DNA from: an uncultured Parabacteroides sp.
GTDB lineage: Bacteria; Bacteroidota; Bacteroidia; Bacteroidales; Tannerellaceae
Direction: 5' to 3'
NCBI RefSeq assembly: GCF_902493135.1
Contig: NZ_CABUOD010000006.1
Coordinates: forward strand, 1 to 64,000
Length of the DNA: 64,000 nucleotides
Position 1 is the stretch's first letter, and every line of letters begins with the position of its first letter. This document shows positions 34,824-44,225 of the stretch, one piece after another. The translations under genes and the position numbers were made by a program. The notes beneath the pieces are model-generated. The model saw only the letters and a list, made by a program, of their open reading frames with translations. It was not told where the DNA came from and searched no databases.

Positions 34824-35005
34824 AATCTGTTCCTTTCTTGTTTTTAAATACTGTATATTTTTTATACCGGCGAGGCTTGACAATAACCGGTTTCAGGTTG
34901 AGTATTTTCCTTTTTGGAAAGAACTCGTCTTTTTAGTTGTCTGTATATCAACATACTATAAAGAAAGCATTTCGTTGGCGTCAGCGAAATGGTTCTGCCT
35001 GACTC

Positions 35006-35323
35006 TTAACCAGAGTTATTTCCAAGTGCTTTATTCAGAGCCGAGGTTATCCGGTTATAGTGTTTCCGCAAGTACCAGTTAGGTTCGTTCTCTTCAAGCA
35101 AATTAGCCACTTCAATCAAAGCGTTCAACAAATCCGGAGCGGCGCTAACCAGATTTGCATTTGCTTCGACTTCTTCTTCAGTCATGCCGTAACCACCAGA
35201 ATACAAGATTTCACACAGGGGTTGGAAGTTGTTCCCGGTGACACCGACCAATCTTTCTGCACCTCCTCTTTTTATGGCTCTATGCCACTGGCCTTTTGTG
35301 CCTTTAAATTGTTGTTGTTCCAT
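35006..35323 (-). CDS. Phage-type small conserved protein, 105 aa
   Basis: The pattern 'GTKGQW...EEVEANANLVSAAPDLLNALIE' (FKGTKGQWHR at the start) is the familiar signature of a small family seen on many phages and mobile elements, of unknown role. It precedes the methyltransferase-helicase gene's far end by 20 bp in gene order downstream. Confidence 0.7.
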   Translation of the reverse strand: MEQQQFKGTKGQWHRAIKRGGAERLVGVTGNNFQPLCEILYSGGYGMTEEEVEANANLVSAAPDLLNALIEVANLLEENEPNWYLRKHYNRITSALNKALGNNSG

Positions 35324-35343
35324 AATTTTACGGGTTTAATGAT

Positions 35344-38300
35344 TTAACTTACTTGTTGTGCGCCCCACCGGATATGAAAATGTCCTTCGTCATCCTGTTC
35401 CCGCCGAAAGAGTGTGTAGATAATATCGGGTGATATATCGAACTCGTCGAAGATTTCGGATTCTTCCATGACGGAACCGGTCTTGATGAACTCGTTGATA
35501 CGCTCTTTAGTGAGCACGAGTGCCATCAGGTTTTGCTCGATAGAATCCTCATAGGTGAGGAAATGTACGTGCCGCATCCCTTCGGAGTCGAGGCGGATGA
35601 AACGGAAGTAGAATTGTTCCATGCGTGGGATATTCCATTGCAGAGATTCAATAATAATATCTTCGCAACTGGGGACGTTGGCAGAGCTTTTCAAACTTTG
35701 TTGGGTGCAGACCAAAATACCGTTTTCCGTTTTCTCAAATTTGTCGAGGATGCGTTGCCGTACTTTGAAATCAACGTTTCCCCGGATAATAAACAGCGGA
35801 CGATCCGGAAATTTCCCGGCCAAGTATTCCTTGTACATTCCCACGGCATCGAGAGAGGTGCAACCGATAGCCACTTTGCCGTTCATCTCGTAACGGAGCA
35901 TCTGTTCTATTTTCTTTGCCTTGCGGGGATATTGTTCGCCGAAATAGCCTTTCATGTATTGAGGAATGGAGCAGGCTTTAATCAGGAGCATTATTTGTCT
36001 GACCAAACGAAGTTGCGACTCTTTCTTCTTGTCTTTCATCGGGTTGAAATAAAGATAGAGTATTTCATGGAACTTTTCGAGAATGGTTTTGTACACTTCC
36101 TTTTCTCCTTCACTGGGTTTGACCGTCCGGGTAACGATTTCGTATTTATCACCTGCAAACTCCTTAAATTTGCGGGTAATAATGGTTTTGTTTATCAGTT
36201 CGGTCAGGCACTCTTGGTTGTAGATGTCCTGATTGTGTTTCTCGATGCCGAATACGGTAGCCTTACCCGGACAGAAACAAGATTTAAACAACGTAGCTCC
36301 CCTTCTCGCCGGGAATGGCTGGAGGTAATAGGGATTCGTTTCTGTTTCGATTTCGCGTTCTTTGTTTTCGTAATAAACATCCCGGGCTAAACAAAGCATG
36401 TTGATAGAGTTGTTGTACATTAATTCAAATTGGCTGTACAATTCCCCAATGTTGTTCCGTGTGGTGGTCCCGGTGGTGAGCAATTTGTAACGTAAACGAC
36501 GGAAAAGACTTAGCGCTAAACGTGTCCGTTTGGTTGCAGGATTCGTAATTTCATCAGATTCGTCGAAAAGCAAGCATACCTTTTGTGACCGCATTTTGAG
36601 GAACCGTTTGAATGATTTTTTCAAATCGCCCAACATTGTGAGTGCCACCAGAACGAAAGTATCCTCCGGCACATTATCCAAGTGTTCGGGTTTGGTTACC
36701 ACGATATATTTCTCGTTGTGGCGTTCGAGGAAAGGAACCCATGTCAGGTGAATGGCAATGGCCGGGGCCAAAACGACAACTCCCTTCACCCGACCTTGTT
36801 CGTAAACGTGTTTGCCGTAATAGTAAGCCACTGCTGTTTTGCCACTACCTTGCTGCCAGTTGAGCAGGCTGTAGCGTTTTTGGAAAATCAACCCCATATC
36901 ATGTTGTTGCAGTGGTGTGAAATGGCAGATTTCCATTTGCTTGTTGTAGAACGTCAGGGAACTGATTTTGGCATCAAGTTCCGGTTTCCGCTTCATTACA
37001 AGAGTTTCCCGGCTTTGAAATTCGTAGTCCTTTATTTTGCGGGCTATGAATTTACAAGCAGTATCGTATTGTCTTCGGAGCGCCGGAGTCATTTCGGGCG
37101 GTTCGGGTAGTTTCTCTTGACCGATGATGAGCTGGTTCAGGGAAGCATACTTCTTCTTTACCCCGTCGAGCAGCCGGGGCGCATAGCCTTTGAGCCGAAA
37201 GCCATAATTTGTTTTAACCAGGGCAACTTCTTTCCGGGGAACGATATTTTGACGCCTGATGTAAGCGTGGATGACGGAAAGGACTTTGCCGTATGTGAGT
37301 TTCTTTTTCTCCCATACTTTTCGTTCTTCCGTCGTGCAACATTCGGGTGGTTTCTGGTTATAGAATCTGGTTACGAGCGCGGTGGCTTTGTCGTAATGCT
37401 TTCGCAGATGTGGATGTGCCTTTAACTCGTAGAGGTACTTTTTGAGCCGGAACTCAAAGGCTTCCCTTTCGGCATTAGCTTCGGCACTGGCTTCCTGATA
37501 AAGTTTCAGTTTCAGACTTTTACGGATTTTTTTGGCAGCGACAATCCGTTGTTTCAATTCGTCCATGGTGACAAACTCTTCAGCCTTGTAAGGCTGCATG
37601 GCGAGGTGCTGTGAGGCACGCATAAAAAGCATGACTTTGGTGTCGAAATTGCGTACTCCGACCGATGCGAAAGCATTAGGGTCCAATTTAGTCTGCCCGA
37701 TGAAAGAGAAGTCATCGTTTATCACCCTGATTTTCGATTTATCCCAAAATTCACTCTGCAAAAAAGAGCAGGGAACAATAAACATGAACAAGCCTGTAGG
37801 GTTGAGCATCCAATAGGCTTTATTGGTATAGTAAAACTGGGATAGTGTGCCATCTAAATCGAGATTGAAAGGTGGATTTCCGATTATGATGTCGAATTTG
37901 ACATCTGATTCGTATGTCCGGATGTCGGCGGTTTTAATAGTGGCATGGGGGTATAAATGCCGGGCCACCTTGACGGCATTCCGGTCGATGTCGAAGCCAT
38001 AAACATTGTACTGGTTAGGCAGGTAATTGAAGAAATTGCCCATGCCGCAACACATATCCAAAACCATGTCAGTAGGTTCGGGTGCTATGGTCTCAACCAT
38101 TTGACGGCAAATATCATGGGGCGTGAAAAACTGCCCCATTTCGATTTCCTTCTTCGCTTGTGCATATTCATGGTAGGAAGGGTAATCTTTCTGTTTTAAA
38201 TGATGCAGACCGCCTATGCCAGTGTAGCAGTTGTATATTGTTTCTGCCGTTACCAACTCTTTGCCGGTGTCAATGCTAAACAAAATTTTCTCGTTTATTT

Positions 38301-38346
38301 CGGCTCGGCGACTCTGGGGTATTTGTTGGGGTATTGCCTGGTACAT
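35344..38346 (-). CDS. Adenine N6-methyltransferase fused to SF2 helicase
   Basis: A 1000-aa fusion. Residues 70-260 form an N6-adenine DNA methyltransferase: GQFFTPHDICRQMV, the AdoMet motif LDMCCGMGNF (96-105) and the catalytic NPPF (157-160). After a basic helical linker, residues about 480-960 form a Snf2-type helicase: Walker A QQGSGKTAVAYYYG, Walker B LLFDESDEI, motif III-like LLTTGTTTRNN, and a C-terminal RecA domain with VCTQQSLKSSANV and the Q..R..R motif EQFYFRFIRL. Such fusions occur on Bacteroidales mobile elements and may modify and remodel element or invader DNA. The DUF4942 gene is 2 bp upstream. Confidence 0.88.
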   Translation of the reverse strand: MYQAIPQQIPQSRRAEINEKILFSIDTGKELVTAETIYNCYTGIGGLHHLKQKDYPSYHEYAQAKKEIEMGQFFTPHDICRQMVETIAPEPTDMVLDMCCGMGNFFNYLPNQYNVYGFDIDRNAVKVARHLYPHATIKTADIRTYESDVKFDIIIGNPPFNLDLDGTLSQFYYTNKAYWMLNPTGLFMFIVPCSFLQSEFWDKSKIRVINDDFSFIGQTKLDPNAFASVGVRNFDTKVMLFMRASQHLAMQPYKAEEFVTMDELKQRIVAAKKIRKSLKLKLYQEASAEANAEREAFEFRLKKYLYELKAHPHLRKHYDKATALVTRFYNQKPPECCTTEERKVWEKKKLTYGKVLSVIHAYIRRQNIVPRKEVALVKTNYGFRLKGYAPRLLDGVKKKYASLNQLIIGQEKLPEPPEMTPALRRQYDTACKFIARKIKDYEFQSRETLVMKRKPELDAKISSLTFYNKQMEICHFTPLQQHDMGLIFQKRYSLLNWQQGSGKTAVAYYYGKHVYEQGRVKGVVVLAPAIAIHLTWVPFLERHNEKYIVVTKPEHLDNVPEDTFVLVALTMLGDLKKSFKRFLKMRSQKVCLLFDESDEITNPATKRTRLALSLFRRLRYKLLTTGTTTRNNIGELYSQFELMYNNSINMLCLARDVYYENKEREIETETNPYYLQPFPARRGATLFKSCFCPGKATVFGIEKHNQDIYNQECLTELINKTIITRKFKEFAGDKYEIVTRTVKPSEGEKEVYKTILEKFHEILYLYFNPMKDKKKESQLRLVRQIMLLIKACSIPQYMKGYFGEQYPRKAKKIEQMLRYEMNGKVAIGCTSLDAVGMYKEYLAGKFPDRPLFIIRGNVDFKVRQRILDKFEKTENGILVCTQQSLKSSANVPSCEDIIIESLQWNIPRMEQFYFRFIRLDSEGMRHVHFLTYEDSIEQNLMALVLTKERINEFIKTGSVMEESEIFDEFDISPDIIYTLFRREQDDEGHFHIRWGAQQVS

Positions 38347-38348
38347 AA

Positions 38349-39278
38349 TTAATTATCTTGAAAATTGACTTTGTTTAGTTGCAGTCTTTTATAGGCGGCC
38401 TCGGCGGTTGCCTTTGAAGAAAAGTGAACGTCGATGCGACCGTTTTTGTAGAATTTCATCTTTTCGGCTTCACCGGAAAAAAGGGAATACGGTTCGGTGA
38501 TATTCATATAGTCAGTATTGAGTCCCGAAATGATGCGGGCACTTCCATTCAAGCTATCATTACCGGTCAAGGCGATTCCCTCACAAAAAGTATTAAGTCC
38601 GGACTGGTAGCTATAACTTAGACGATACTGTTGGTAGTTCTGATAGTAGAAATCATCGAAACGAACGACATCGTAGAAAATGATTTTGTTGTTTTTAAGT
38701 TCGGGCATTTTCTTGTAGCGACCGAGCACTGTTTCATGGAAACGACGGATGAGCTCTTCCTCGGCTGTTTCCCGGAAGCCACGGCCTCCCAAGTGGTCGA
38801 TAACCCGATCAACATAGGACAGGTAGTTGGGACGAAACTTAACAGGTATGTGTTTTTCGTCGGGTTCATCCTGGGGGATACTCAGTGAATAAGTGTTGTT
38901 AAAATAGGAGATGATGGCCCGTCCGAAGCGGTTGATTGCCCTGAAACGTCGTTCTACCAGCTTATTAAGCGTATCGAACGGACGGAACTCAAATTCGTGA
39001 TAGTTGGACGGATAATCTTCGGTGGGAGAATACGGCGGATTGGTTTTCACCGTACCGTTCTCAGCAAAGGTTATGCGATGGCTCTCCTTGTATTGCTGTA
39101 CTTCCTGAAGAAAGAAATTGTACCATTTGTCTATCTGGTCGAGGGAGTCGTCGAGTAACTGTTGTTGTTGTTCGCAAAACTCCTTGTCGGGAAGGGAGAT
39201 TTTCTCTTCGTTGTTGATTTGGATGTTGTCGAATACGGCAAGCATATCCATACCATTGATTGTTGCTATATTGTTCAT
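38349..39278 (-). CDS. DUF4942 protein
   Basis: A 309-aa protein matching the DUF4942 type (KLVERRFRAINRFGRAIISY; LRYSYQSGLNTFCEGIAL-like region, and the end MKFYKNGRIDVHFSSKATAE). The family is commonly found next to or fused to DNA methyltransferases on mobile elements; its role is not established. It is 2 bp from the methyltransferase-helicase gene and 20 bp downstream of the recombinase gene, so the three form one operon. Confidence 0.75.
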   Translation of the reverse strand: MNNIATINGMDMLAVFDNIQINNEEKISLPDKEFCEQQQQLLDDSLDQIDKWYNFFLQEVQQYKESHRITFAENGTVKTNPPYSPTEDYPSNYHEFEFRPFDTLNKLVERRFRAINRFGRAIISYFNNTYSLSIPQDEPDEKHIPVKFRPNYLSYVDRVIDHLGGRGFRETAEEELIRRFHETVLGRYKKMPELKNNKIIFYDVVRFDDFYYQNYQQYRLSYSYQSGLNTFCEGIALTGNDSLNGSARIISGLNTDYMNITEPYSLFSGEAEKMKFYKNGRIDVHFSSKATAEAAYKRLQLNKVNFQDN

Positions 39279-39298
39279 AAGTTGTTGCTTTATTGAGA

Positions 39299-39886
39299 TT
39301 AGAAATGAAGGGAGTTATAAATCGTATTAATATCGTCCTGCACGTAACCCATATAGATTAATGTGGTCTGTGGGTTTTTGTGATTGAGGATTTTCTGAAT
39401 CAGCGAAAGCGCTTTCATCGTTCCCCCATTCGCCTCGAATGTGTTGCGGGCAAAAGTTTTGCGGAACGTGTGAGTGGAAAAGTGTTGTATCTTAACCTGA
39501 TACCGGACCCGGAAATATTTCAACCGACGGTTGATGTACTCCCGTGAGAATGCCTTGCCTGTATGGGAGTTCCATATTATCGGCAGAGAGAGGTCGGGAG
39601 AACCGACCAGTTCGTACATTTGAGCGATGTTCTCAATAATTTCCTGATTGAACGTAATCAGGCGACTTTTCTTTGTTTTCTGTTCCATTTTTATCAATTC
39701 GCTTTGGTGGAGTATGTCTTTCCACGTTGTTGTGCGAACATCTGATATCCGGAACGCCGTGCAATATGAAACCTTACAATAGGCTTCCCACTTGTAGAGT
39801 TTATCCTTGTGAAGTCCGTCGAAGAGTTTCTTTAATTCTTCAAAAGGAAGGTAGTCAGAGGTTGTTGCTTGTCCTTTACGTGCCAT
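39299..39886 (-). CDS. Short tyrosine recombinase (catalytic domain only)
   Basis: A 195-aa tyrosine recombinase with a complete catalytic set: R46 (TAFRISDV), H139 and R142 (STHTFRKTF), H169 (ILNHKNP) and nucleophile Y178 (TLIYMGY). It lacks most of the N-terminal core-binding domain of XerD-type enzymes and has the size of FimB/FimE invertases. It could integrate the element or invert a segment; no flanking inverted repeat was identified. ATG 39886 lies 4 bp after the upstream 80-aa gene. Confidence 0.85.
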   Translation of the reverse strand: MARKGQATTSDYLPFEELKKLFDGLHKDKLYKWEAYCKVSYCTAFRISDVRTTTWKDILHQSELIKMEQKTKKSRLITFNQEIIENIAQMYELVGSPDLSLPIIWNSHTGKAFSREYINRRLKYFRVRYQVKIQHFSTHTFRKTFARNTFEANGGTMKALSLIQKILNHKNPQTTLIYMGYVQDDINTIYNSLHF

Positions 39887-39890
39887 GGCC

Positions 39891-40133
39891 TTATAATTTA
39901 GCTTGCATGATCCGGGCTTCAATGACATCCCTGGCTGTTACTCTGTTTCTTTGATTGCCCCGGCGACGATTTATCATTGCCGCACTCCGCAGAATAGTGA
40001 GACAATCGTCGATACAGGTGATACACTCCAATGTTTTTTCGGTGTCGCAGCCGTCGTTTTTGCAAACTCTTGCCATAACACGCACCTCGTCGATGGTCAT
40101 GTTGTTCAGACCCGGAAATTTTTCTTTTGTCAT
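39891..40133 (-). CDS. Small Cys-containing basic protein, 80 aa
   Basis: Four Cys (CKNDGC, CITC) suggest a metal site; the C-terminus is basic (MINRRRGNQRNRVTARDVIE). It is coupled to the recombinase gene by a 4-bp gap and could be its accessory factor. Not recognised. Confidence 0.6.
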   Translation of the reverse strand: MTKEKFPGLNNMTIDEVRVMARVCKNDGCDTEKTLECITCIDDCLTILRSAAMINRRRGNQRNRVTARDVIEARIMQAKL

Positions 40134-40148
40134 AGGACTTTATGGATT

Positions 40149-40178
40149 AAAAAAGGCGGTGAACTTCCGCTCACCGCC
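40149..40178 (-). terminator. Terminator downstream of the 95-aa gene
   Basis: On the minus strand GGCGGTGA pairs with TCACCGCC and is followed by six U. Confidence 0.85.
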
Positions 40179-40204
40179 CGATTACATTTTATTTCTCTAA
40201 GTAG

Positions 40205-40492
40205 TTATTCTTTATCTTTCTCCTGTTTTTTTTCAGCATTTGACAAGGAAAAAATACAGAGGTATTTGGCTACCGAATATTCTGATTCAGAACCAAAGAA
40301 TAAATTTATTTCTGTTAGGGCTTCTTTGAATCGGCCTTCATCCAACAAAGGCTGTATCTTTTTCATACATCTATTCCCTAATATGGTGTCTATATTGGCA
40401 ATAATATTTTGAAGTATGTTATAAATTGCCATCAATTGATTTGAGCTTAGAATATTCATTATTTTATTAAAACGATCTTTTTTCTTTTTCAT
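40205..40492 (-). CDS. Unknown 95-aa protein
   Basis: Helical, basic at the N-terminus (MKKKKDRFNKIMNILSSNQL), with KIQPLLDEGRFKEALTEINL resembling a single TPR-like helix pair. Its ATG overlaps the stop of the 316-aa gene (4 bp). Not recognised. Confidence 0.55.
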   Translation of the reverse strand: MKKKKDRFNKIMNILSSNQLMAIYNILQNIIANIDTILGNRCMKKIQPLLDEGRFKEALTEINLFFGSESEYSVAKYLCIFSLSNAEKKQEKDKE

Positions 40493-41439
40493 GTTACGAT
40501 TAGTTTTAGTTGTTTAATTTCCTTTGCATTAGCTGAACGACAGAGTTTGATGCAGGATACGCCCATTGATTTTTCCGCCTCTATCAGCATACCTTTGGAC
40601 ACCAAATCTTTGTACAATTCATGGATGTAGGTTTCGCAGGGATCACCGGAGGACACGCCGATGGTATGCTCAATTGTTTTTATGCGGATTTGGTTAGCAA
40701 GTTGTTCGACTACTTTCTGCTGCGGTTTGTAGAGGTTGCGACGCTTGGTTGAGAAAAGGGAAAGCAGTCGGGTTTGGATACAATCATGGTAGGTCTGCCG
40801 GTAGTATTCGATTTCCTGTTCGCGATTGTACGGATAGACTTGTTCGTATGTATCGGTACACCGATGTTTGAACGTGGTTCCTTTGGCGAGAATCGCTTCG
40901 ATTTCCGGGATGCGGCTTTCTTCACAATAGCCGGAGAGGTCCATCGGGTGACAATAGAGGTCAGTAAACTCTTTGACAATGCCAGGACATTCGGTATATT
41001 TTATTGACTTGATTTCGTAACCGGCTTCGCTAAAGAGCCGACGAGCTTCAGCAAAGAAAGCATCTTCTTTTTCCTTAGACATGCCGGGGTGGTCACCACC
41101 CCAAACATAGCCGGAGTCAAGGCGGAAATAGACATTAACCAGTTTGGGGACATTGAGCAACTTAGCGGAATGTGTCAGGCTAATATCGACCTCGGCATCG
41201 TCCGGCTGGCGCATTATATCAATGTGCGTATTCAAAATGCCATACTGTTCAGCATATTTCTCGAAGTGGACGATTACCTCGTCGAATGTAGAAGCGCTGC
41301 AGACTGTATGCGTACCGATTTCGGCGTCTTTATCCACATAAAGTTCGTACCATTTGTCCGTGTTGGCATCTGCTTCTTTTATTTCCACGGAAAATTCAAT
41401 CCGTAGGGCACGGATTAGTTTTTCATATTCTGCTTTCAT
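40489..41439 (-). CDS. Unknown 316-aa protein
   Basis: An alpha/beta N-terminal half (LVNVYFRLDSGYVWGGDHPG; EAGYEIKSIKYTECPGIVKE) is followed by a helical C-terminal part ending in a winged-helix-like segment (YIHELYKDLVSKGMLIEAEK). No family recognised. It is translationally coupled to the 95-aa gene. Confidence 0.55.
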   Translation of the reverse strand: MKAEYEKLIRALRIEFSVEIKEADANTDKWYELYVDKDAEIGTHTVCSASTFDEVIVHFEKYAEQYGILNTHIDIMRQPDDAEVDISLTHSAKLLNVPKLVNVYFRLDSGYVWGGDHPGMSKEKEDAFFAEARRLFSEAGYEIKSIKYTECPGIVKEFTDLYCHPMDLSGYCEESRIPEIEAILAKGTTFKHRCTDTYEQVYPYNREQEIEYYRQTYHDCIQTRLLSLFSTKRRNLYKPQQKVVEQLANQIRIKTIEHTIGVSSGDPCETYIHELYKDLVSKGMLIEAEKSMGVSCIKLCRSANAKEIKQLKLIVT

Positions 41440-41463
41440 ATTTTACAAGTTGTTTGGGTAAGA

Positions 41464-41499
41464 ATAGAAAAGGCGATGAATGTTTGTTTTCACCGCCTT
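41464..41499 (-). terminator. Terminator downstream of the 182-aa gene
   Basis: On the minus strand AAGGCGGTGAA pairs with TTCATCGCCTT and is followed by TTCT. Its arms resemble those of the terminator at 40149. Confidence 0.75.
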
Positions 41500-41533
41500 G
41501 CAATTATTTTCGCTTACTAATATTTAGGATTAA

Positions 41534-42082
41534 TCAGTTCATCATGGCATTTATTATCTGAACGTATCGTTTTCCGAACTTCTGTTCGATATATCCGTCC
41601 ATTGAACAAGTTTTTCCCTGATAGAGCGCTAATTCGGGTTGGTATTCGGGATCTCTTTTCCCAAATTCGTCATCCATCCCTATAATGTCTATCTGGTACA
41701 TTCCCAACCATGAGAGTATCCCTTCCGTTTTTATCAGTTCAAAAAAAGCAGCATCGGTTTCCCGGCATAACAGATGCTTTGCCTTCTGAAAAAGTGTATA
41801 TCTGGAAAGTAGGTTTTCGAGAGCGACAATACCGGCACATTTCGTTTCGGCATATATGATAGAACAATGCCGACCGTATTTTTCATGGATATACATTATT
41901 TCCAGCCATGACAGACCGCTCCACTGTTCGGGTATCTCTTCATTCAAAATATCAAAAGCCTTTGTTTTTTTATACCCTTCGCCGCTGATAAAATATTCAA
42001 AGGATTGGCCTTTGACTTCATGGGGAAAAGTATGCGGAAAAAATAGAATTTCTTTTTTCCGTTTTACTTTTACTACTTTCAT
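41534..42082 (-). CDS. Unknown 182-aa protein
   Basis: MKVVKVKRKKEILFFPHTFP begins a mixed protein with HEKYGRHCSIIYAETKCAGI and an acidic end. Not recognised. Its start overlaps the stop of the small zinc-ribbon gene upstream (ATGA). Confidence 0.55.
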   Translation of the reverse strand: MKVVKVKRKKEILFFPHTFPHEVKGQSFEYFISGEGYKKTKAFDILNEEIPEQWSGLSWLEIMYIHEKYGRHCSIIYAETKCAGIVALENLLSRYTLFQKAKHLLCRETDAAFFELIKTEGILSWLGMYQIDIIGMDDEFGKRDPEYQPELALYQGKTCSMDGYIEQKFGKRYVQIINAMMN

Positions 42083-42213
42083 ATTATTTCGTTGTTATAA
42101 GGCCATTCTAAGAGGCAGTGATTACAGATTGCTACTTCTTCGTCGTCGAGGATTTCAATATCGGTGCTCCCACATTCGGGACATACCGGGGTTGACTTGT
42201 TGTTTTCTTCCAT
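42079..42213 (-). CDS. Tiny zinc-ribbon protein, 44 aa
   Basis: Translating back from ATG 42213 gives a 44-aa acidic protein with two CxxC pairs (PVCPECGSTDIEIL and AICNHCLLEW), a complete minimal zinc ribbon. The stop TGA overlaps the ATG of the 182-aa gene as ATGA. The four spaced Cys and the coupling make it a credible gene despite its size. Confidence 0.75.
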   Translation of the reverse strand: MEENNKSTPVCPECGSTDIEILDDEEVAICNHCLLEWPYNNEII

Positions 42214-42276
42214 GTCAGTTACAATTTTCTTATTCTTATATAATTCTGTCAAATCAGCTTGTTGTCAGGAACTACT

Positions 42277-42927
42277 TTATAGACTTATGCACGGGGCTTC
42301 ATCGGAAGTGAGAAAGCCATGTTCCAGCAGCCAGTGGACGAGTATAATTAATCCCTCGACCTGCACATTCTCAATAGGTTCATCAAAGTCTTCGCCCGCT
42401 TCACCATTAAGGGTACATAGTAGCTCTGATTTCTCGTTTATGAAAAGGTCGTAAACCGTATTTCCTTCATAACCTCCATAACAGCCATTGAATGTATTGC
42501 AAATTGCTACAATTGGTGAGTTTTGATACTCTTCCTCAATATTGGCATCACGATAACGGATACCCCGGTTGGTGTAAAATGTACCGATGACTCCATTTGC
42601 TTTTTTGACAGCTTTCCGGATGAGGGCGATTGTCTCTTTCCGTATCCTAACGATTTGTAATAGCCGGGAATCTTTTCTAATGCGGGCATACACTTCCTGT
42701 TCTATGTCATCAGAAACTTCGTCGAAAGGTGAAAAGCCATTGTATTCTTCTATGTATTTGTCTTCATCAAATTCGTACTCCCGACATATAATTCCCTGAA
42801 CACGGAAAAATTCTTCACGTGCCAAGGTATGTATGGTATCATCATCGAAACTCTGCGGGAAATACAACGGGGCAAGGTATTGCAGCATCACCTCGTATAG
42901 GTTGTCAAAGGGAAATTCTTTTTTCAT
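42277..42927 (-). CDS. Unknown 216-aa protein
   Basis: Acidic helical N-terminus (MKKEFPFDNLYEVMLQYLAP; EEYNGFSPFDEVSDDIEQEV) and a beta-rich C-terminus with GGYEGNTVYDLFINEKSELL. Not recognised. Confidence 0.55.
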   Translation of the reverse strand: MKKEFPFDNLYEVMLQYLAPLYFPQSFDDDTIHTLAREEFFRVQGIICREYEFDEDKYIEEYNGFSPFDEVSDDIEQEVYARIRKDSRLLQIVRIRKETIALIRKAVKKANGVIGTFYTNRGIRYRDANIEEEYQNSPIVAICNTFNGCYGGYEGNTVYDLFINEKSELLCTLNGEAGEDFDEPIENVQVEGLIILVHWLLEHGFLTSDEAPCISL

Positions 42928-42968
42928 ATTCTTCCTTTTATTATTAAATTCAATATCAATACTGCATT

Positions 42969-43499
42969 CTATTTGACCGGATTTGCATAGTCCACGGTCT
43001 TTTCTCCCTTATCGAACAGAGAATCGGGAGCCAGGGCACCTAAATTGTCCCGTATATATTCGACAGCCTCTTTCGCATCGGTGGCTTCGACTTCTACTGT
43101 CGCATTGTAAATCATTGTCAGGGTGACAACGAATTTCTTTTTGTCGTCCGCAGTAAGTTCTGTTACTGTTTCCATTTTCCAATACCCGTAATCGGAACCA
43201 TCGCCGGGGTGAGCACCAAAATAATATCCTTCGGGGGCATAGTTCTCAAGGGTGTCTTCCAAATTTTCCAAAAGGGAAATAGCATCTTCACTGTTCCACC
43301 ACTCTGCGTTGCCGTCTTCGACAGCACGAGCGGGTACGACATTCAGCAGTTGAACGTATTCAGGAGTATCCCGAATGACATCCATGTACCGGGGTATCAA
43401 GTCCTGGAGCCGCATGGTCCCGTGTGATACGCTGGCATCAAGGTCAGCATGTATCGTGTTGAGTGTTTTTTCGTCGGTGAACATAGGCTTATTATTCAA
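42969..43499 (-). CDS. Unknown 176-aa protein
   Basis: The centre (LENYAPEGYYFGAHPGDGSD then YGYWKM) is a motif I associate with small conserved proteins of phages and Bacteroidales elements. The C-terminus contains a beta-alpha unit (VTLTMIYNATVEVEATDAKE). It overlaps the 232-aa gene upstream by 8 bp. Confidence 0.6.
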   Translation of the reverse strand: MNNKPMFTDEKTLNTIHADLDASVSHGTMRLQDLIPRYMDVIRDTPEYVQLLNVVPARAVEDGNAEWWNSEDAISLLENLEDTLENYAPEGYYFGAHPGDGSDYGYWKMETVTELTADDKKKFVVTLTMIYNATVEVEATDAKEAVEYIRDNLGALAPDSLFDKGEKTVDYANPVK

Positions 43500-44190
43500 T
43501 TAGACATAATGGAACCCAGATAGATGACTCTCCAAAATCTTCAATTGATTTGGCGTCAGCTTCAATCGGTTCGCAAAGTGCGGCAATTGATTCGGGTTCG
43601 ATTTCAAAGAATCTTTGAGATTCCGGCCATTGAATAGCCCGGAACATGCTGTTCGCTTCGGGTTCTTTTCCAGTATGCTGCCGATAGAAATGCTCGGGAA
43701 CGTACATAGCTCCATTGTCCTCGCAGTTGAAACACGGATAACCTATGTCGTTGTTTTCATAGAAAGAAGTATCTTCCGGAAATTCCACTAATACATAGCG
43801 ACCGGTGGGCTCTTCTTTTTTCCATGTGTTTTGACATGAAAAACACTGATAGGTTTTATCGAACGGATCGTAGCGGGATGCTTTTTTGCCACATTTAGGA
43901 CAAATATATTTAGGGATTTCTATGCTGTCTTCAGCAATAATTTCCATACTTATCGAATATAGTTGTTCACAGTAATCATCGCCTAATTTGTCTGCCAACC
44001 TTGACATCTCGGAATCTGTAACGTTTGAAATATCAAATCCTTTCCCTTCCAAATCGTCACGGCAAATGTGAGAAATGGGGAAATAGGGCAGCTCACCCGT
44101 TAATCTTGTCAGTAAACTGTTTTCATCGGGTGTGGGGTTTGTTTTCTGTTTGAAATACTGGTGCAGGTCTTCTGTTAGTTGTCTATTCAT
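43492..44190 (-). CDS. Unknown 232-aa protein with zinc ribbon
   Basis: A treble of Cys pairs in the centre (YICPKCGKKASRYD and YQCFSCQNTW, then YPCFNCEDN) shows a zinc ribbon. N-terminal part helical, C-terminal part acidic (FFEIEPESIAALCEPIEADA). Nucleic-acid or protein binding is likely; function not recognised. Confidence 0.6.
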   Translation of the reverse strand: MNRQLTEDLHQYFKQKTNPTPDENSLLTRLTGELPYFPISHICRDDLEGKGFDISNVTDSEMSRLADKLGDDYCEQLYSISMEIIAEDSIEIPKYICPKCGKKASRYDPFDKTYQCFSCQNTWKKEEPTGRYVLVEFPEDTSFYENNDIGYPCFNCEDNGAMYVPEHFYRQHTGKEPEANSMFRAIQWPESQRFFEIEPESIAALCEPIEADAKSIEDFGESSIWVPLCLIE

Positions 44191-44225
44191 ATTCTTTGCT
44201 GTTTATTGATTTCATTTTTGTTGTA

